From CAZEHJ01 sp964512485 (GTDB lineage Bacteria; Bacteroidota; Rhodothermia; Rhodothermales; UBA10348), in contig CAZEHJ010000058.1 of NCBI GenBank assembly GCA_964512485.1, positions 1 through 24,721 on the forward strand: DNA of 24,721 nucleotides, in the 5' to 3' direction. The translations under genes and the position numbers were made by a program. Numbering within the stretch: position 1 is the first letter of the stretch; each line of letters starts with the position of its first letter. Positions 23,195 to 24,721 of the stretch are shown piece by piece. A model generated the notes under the pieces. That model was not told the origin of the DNA. It saw only the letters and a list, made by a program, of their open reading frames with translations, and did no database searches.

Positions 23195-23578
23195 ATGTAC
23201 GCTATTGTTGAGATTGCGGGTAAACAATACAAGGTGTCGAAGAATGACACACTGTACGTACCCAAACAGCAGGCCGAACCAAAAGCCAAATTGACTTTTG
23301 ACAAGGTTCTCCTGATCAACGACGGAAAAAGTGTCAAAGTTGGAACGCCAACTGTTTCAGGCGCTACTGTCAAAGCAACCGTTGTCGATCAGATTAAAGC
23401 TGATAAAGTCCTCGTTTTCAAAAAGAAGCGTCGTAAACGCTACAAAGTGAAAAACGGACACCGTCAGCCGTATACACAGATCAAGATCGATTCTGTGTCC
23501 GCTGCAAAGAAAAAAGCAGCACCCAAGAAAAAAGCTGAACCAAAAGCAGAAAAAGCGCCAGCCGCTGCTGCCGAATAA
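23195..23578 (+). CDS. rplU: 50S ribosomal protein L21
   Basis: L21 binds 23S rRNA domain VI region and L20 in the large subunit. The start MYAIVEIAGKQYKV and the KRYKVKNGHRQPYTQIKID near residues 82-100 are diagnostic. The core is of standard length (about 103 residues); a tail of about 24 residues of Lys, Ala, Pro and Glu (from SAAKKKAAPKKKAEPKAE) lengthens it to 127, a feature I know from Bacteroidota and relatives. AGAAGAG a few bases before the ATG serves as a ribosome-binding site. It lies 18 bases before rpmA, in the conserved rplU-rpmA operon. Confidence 0.97.
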   Translation: MYAIVEIAGKQYKVSKNDTLYVPKQQAEPKAKLTFDKVLLINDGKSVKVGTPTVSGATVKATVVDQIKADKVLVFKKKRRKRYKVKNGHRQPYTQIKIDSVSAAKKKAAPKKKAEPKAEKAPAAAAE

Positions 23579-23596
23579 AAACACGCGAGGTCCTGA

Positions 23597-23857
23597 ATGG
23601 CTCATAAGAAAGGAATGGGGTCGACTAAAAACGGTCGTGACTCCAACCCCAAGATGCTCGGTGTAAAAGCTTTTGGTGGTGAATTTGTAAAAGCAGGTGC
23701 AATCGTTGTTCGTCAGCGTGGAACGAAATTCCATCCTGGTGACAATGTTGGACGTGGCGGTGATGACACCCTTTTCGCCACATCTGCAGGCACCGTCCGA
23801 TTTACCCGTGGAAAAAACGATCGCAAGTTCGTCCACATCGATCCGGCTACTGCCTGA
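23597..23857 (+). CDS. rpmA: 50S ribosomal protein L27
   Basis: An 86-residue protein near the peptidyl-transferase centre. MAHKKGMGSTKNGRDSNPKMLG, GGEFVKAGAIVVRQRGTKFHPG and VGRGGDDTLFATSAGTVRF are unmistakable L27. The N-terminus starts directly with the mature AHKKG form, without the cleaved leader found in Firmicutes. GAGG precedes the ATG by 7 bases. It is the last gene of the operon: a strong terminator follows after 25 bases. Confidence 0.97.
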   Translation: MAHKKGMGSTKNGRDSNPKMLGVKAFGGEFVKAGAIVVRQRGTKFHPGDNVGRGGDDTLFATSAGTVRFTRGKNDRKFVHIDPATA

Positions 23858-23882
23858 TCTGAGGTACTTCGAGTCTTTTGAG

Positions 23883-23918
23883 AGGCCCGTTTTTCGAGAG
23901 AAAAACGGGCCTTTTTTT
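23883..23918 (+). terminator. Rho-independent terminator of rplU-rpmA
   Basis: A perfect 13-bp stem, AGGCCCGTTTTTC (23883-23895) and GAAAAACGGGCCT (23900-23912), with a GAGA loop and a run of seven T at 23912-23918. It lies 25 bases after the L27 stop. Confidence 0.95.
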
Positions 23919-24003
23919 ATGCCTGCGAGGTCTTCGCAAGGTCAAGACAAGCGGTAAAAATGTCGCCTGTGTGGAAAAAGATGCCACCGTCACATGCTAA
24001 GCA

Positions 24004-24052
24004 GGGCCGTTTTCGGGCCGTTTGAGGGGTTTTGGTTCTGGCAGCAGGTTTG
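24004..24052 (+). promoter_or_regulatory. Candidate promoter with phased direct repeats ahead of the TPR-like gene
   Basis: TTTG at 24021-24024 and CAGGTTTG at 24045-24052 are 20 bases apart, one mismatch from TTTG / TAnnTTTG. GGGCCGTTT is repeated at 24004-24012 and 24015-24023, an 11-base period (about one helical turn), and the second copy runs into the -33 element. A predicted start near 24059 leaves about 90 bases of leader. The repeats may be an activator or repressor site. Confidence 0.4.
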
Positions 24053-24149
24053 TAAGGGAAGAGCCGGACACGATTTCCACTTTCTGGAAGTCAGCTCCAA
24101 GACAAACCGCTCGAAAGGGCAAACCGACCAAACTCAAACGAGATCAGTC

Positions 24150-24721
24150 ATGATGCGCAAAGTAGAACTCGAACCACGGAATGAATCGTTTCTTTCCGCT
24201 TACCGTCTTCCCGAAATCACATTCGAGGCGACGGAATTGCCATACCCATCACTCTCACCCCTGTGGGAAGCTATGCGGGAAGGCAATTTTGAAGAGGCCC
24301 GAACTCTTGCACACGAAACCATGCAAGAACGTAGAATCTTTCCAGCCGGAGAGAGAGCAGCCATCAAGGTCGCACTCGCTACTGCAGAATTGAATCTGGG
24401 CGCAACCGACACTGCAAAGCGTATGGCAGGCCGCAGCCTCGATCTGCATTCAAATCAGTTCTCGGCGCATCGCATCCTCCTCACGGTATATATGATGAGG
24501 AAAGACTATACAGCCGCTTATCTGCATCTTGCCAATCTTCCCCTTCCGAAAAGGACGCCTAAGTGGGATGAGAAGCTGGCCGAAACGGATGTACATGTTG
24601 CACTTGCAGCGTGGGCATGGCAGCTGGGAGAATGGGACCAGGTAGCAGATCATCTGCAGATCGCCTATCCGGGCGGACTCTCAGAGATGCCGGCCAACGT
24701 TCGCGAAGATTGGTTCAGACT
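24150..24721 (+). CDS. TPR-like helical repeat protein, 5' part only (runs off the window)
   Basis: An open frame of 190 complete codons from the ATG at 24150 to the window end, with no stop. The second ATG at 24153 is equally possible. There is no signal peptide or membrane helix, so it is probably cytoplasmic. From about residue 37 the sequence shows paired amphipathic helices of TPR character: LWEAMREGNFEEARTLAHE, AAIKVALATAELNLGATDTAKRMAGRSL read in two parts, and RILLTVYMMRKDYTAAYLHL. TPR domains mediate protein contacts; the C-terminus that might carry another domain is missing. I cannot name it. Repeat assignment is from helix pattern only. Confidence 0.65.
   Translation, partial: MMRKVELEPRNESFLSAYRLPEITFEATELPYPSLSPLWEAMREGNFEEARTLAHETMQERRIFPAGERAAIKVALATAELNLGATDTAKRMAGRSLDLHSNQFSAHRILLTVYMMRKDYTAAYLHLANLPLPKRTPKWDEKLAETDVHVALAAWAWQLGEWDQVADHLQIAYPGGLSEMPANVREDWFR

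Noticed and set aside
24076..24093. TTCCA/TGGAA near-palindrome before the TPR-like gene
   Set aside because: Only five bases per arm; no independent support as a site.

Overview
The window reads as chromosomal housekeeping DNA from a member of the Bacteroidota/Rhodothermota/Balneolota (FCB) group, most likely a Rhodothermota-like marine or saline bacterium. This placement is an inference. It rests on two upstream regions with the Bacteroidota-type -33/-7 promoter spacing (TTTG-N20-TAAATTTG before rplU and TTTG-N20-CAGGTTTG before the last gene), on a secreted GEVED-domain protein, on a paired N-acyl/O-acyltransferase of the OlsB/OlsA or GlsB/GlsA kind, on many weak or absent Shine-Dalgarno sites, and on frequent GTG/TTG starts. 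No rRNA, tRNA, CRISPR array, IS element or phage gene was seen, and base composition looks even throughout.

Layout. 1-977 (-): 5' part of a secreted GEVED-domain protein. 1280-3215 (+): type I-beta DAHP synthase and a polyphosphate-type glucokinase. 3314-5745 (-): an apparent operon of lipid/diacylglycerol kinase, deoxyribose-phosphate aldolase and a SPOR lipoprotein. 5828-7827 (+): substrate-binding lipoprotein and permease of a cobalamin/iron-siderophore ABC importer, with no ATPase beside them. 7908-8957 (+): long-chain polyprenyl diphosphate synthase. 9003-9776 (-): alpha/beta hydrolase. 9995-11889 (+): galactokinase and a membrane-anchored TlpA-like thioredoxin, ending back-to-back with a cupin (11890-12279, -).

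12576-18220 (+) is the most interesting part. It is a tightly packed set of five genes: an OlsB/GlsB-like GNAT N-acyltransferase, a PlsC-type O-acyltransferase (4-bp overlap), a DinB-superfamily protein, a 899-residue protein joining an alpha/beta hydrolase, a DedA/VTT membrane domain and an ATP-grasp ligase, and an MlaE-type lipid ABC permease (4-bp overlap). Together they suggest synthesis, modification and trans-membrane movement of an aminoacyl lipid; that joint function is inference.

18263-22383 (+): an SLC12-type cation-chloride cotransporter family protein, diaminopimelate decarboxylase and a small glycine-rich exported or membrane protein. 22389-23081 (-): a fumarylacetoacetate hydrolase family enzyme. 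23195-23857 (+): ribosomal proteins L21 and L27 with a recognisable promoter, a leader hairpin and a strong rho-independent terminator. 24150-24721 (+): the start of a TPR-like protein that runs off the window.
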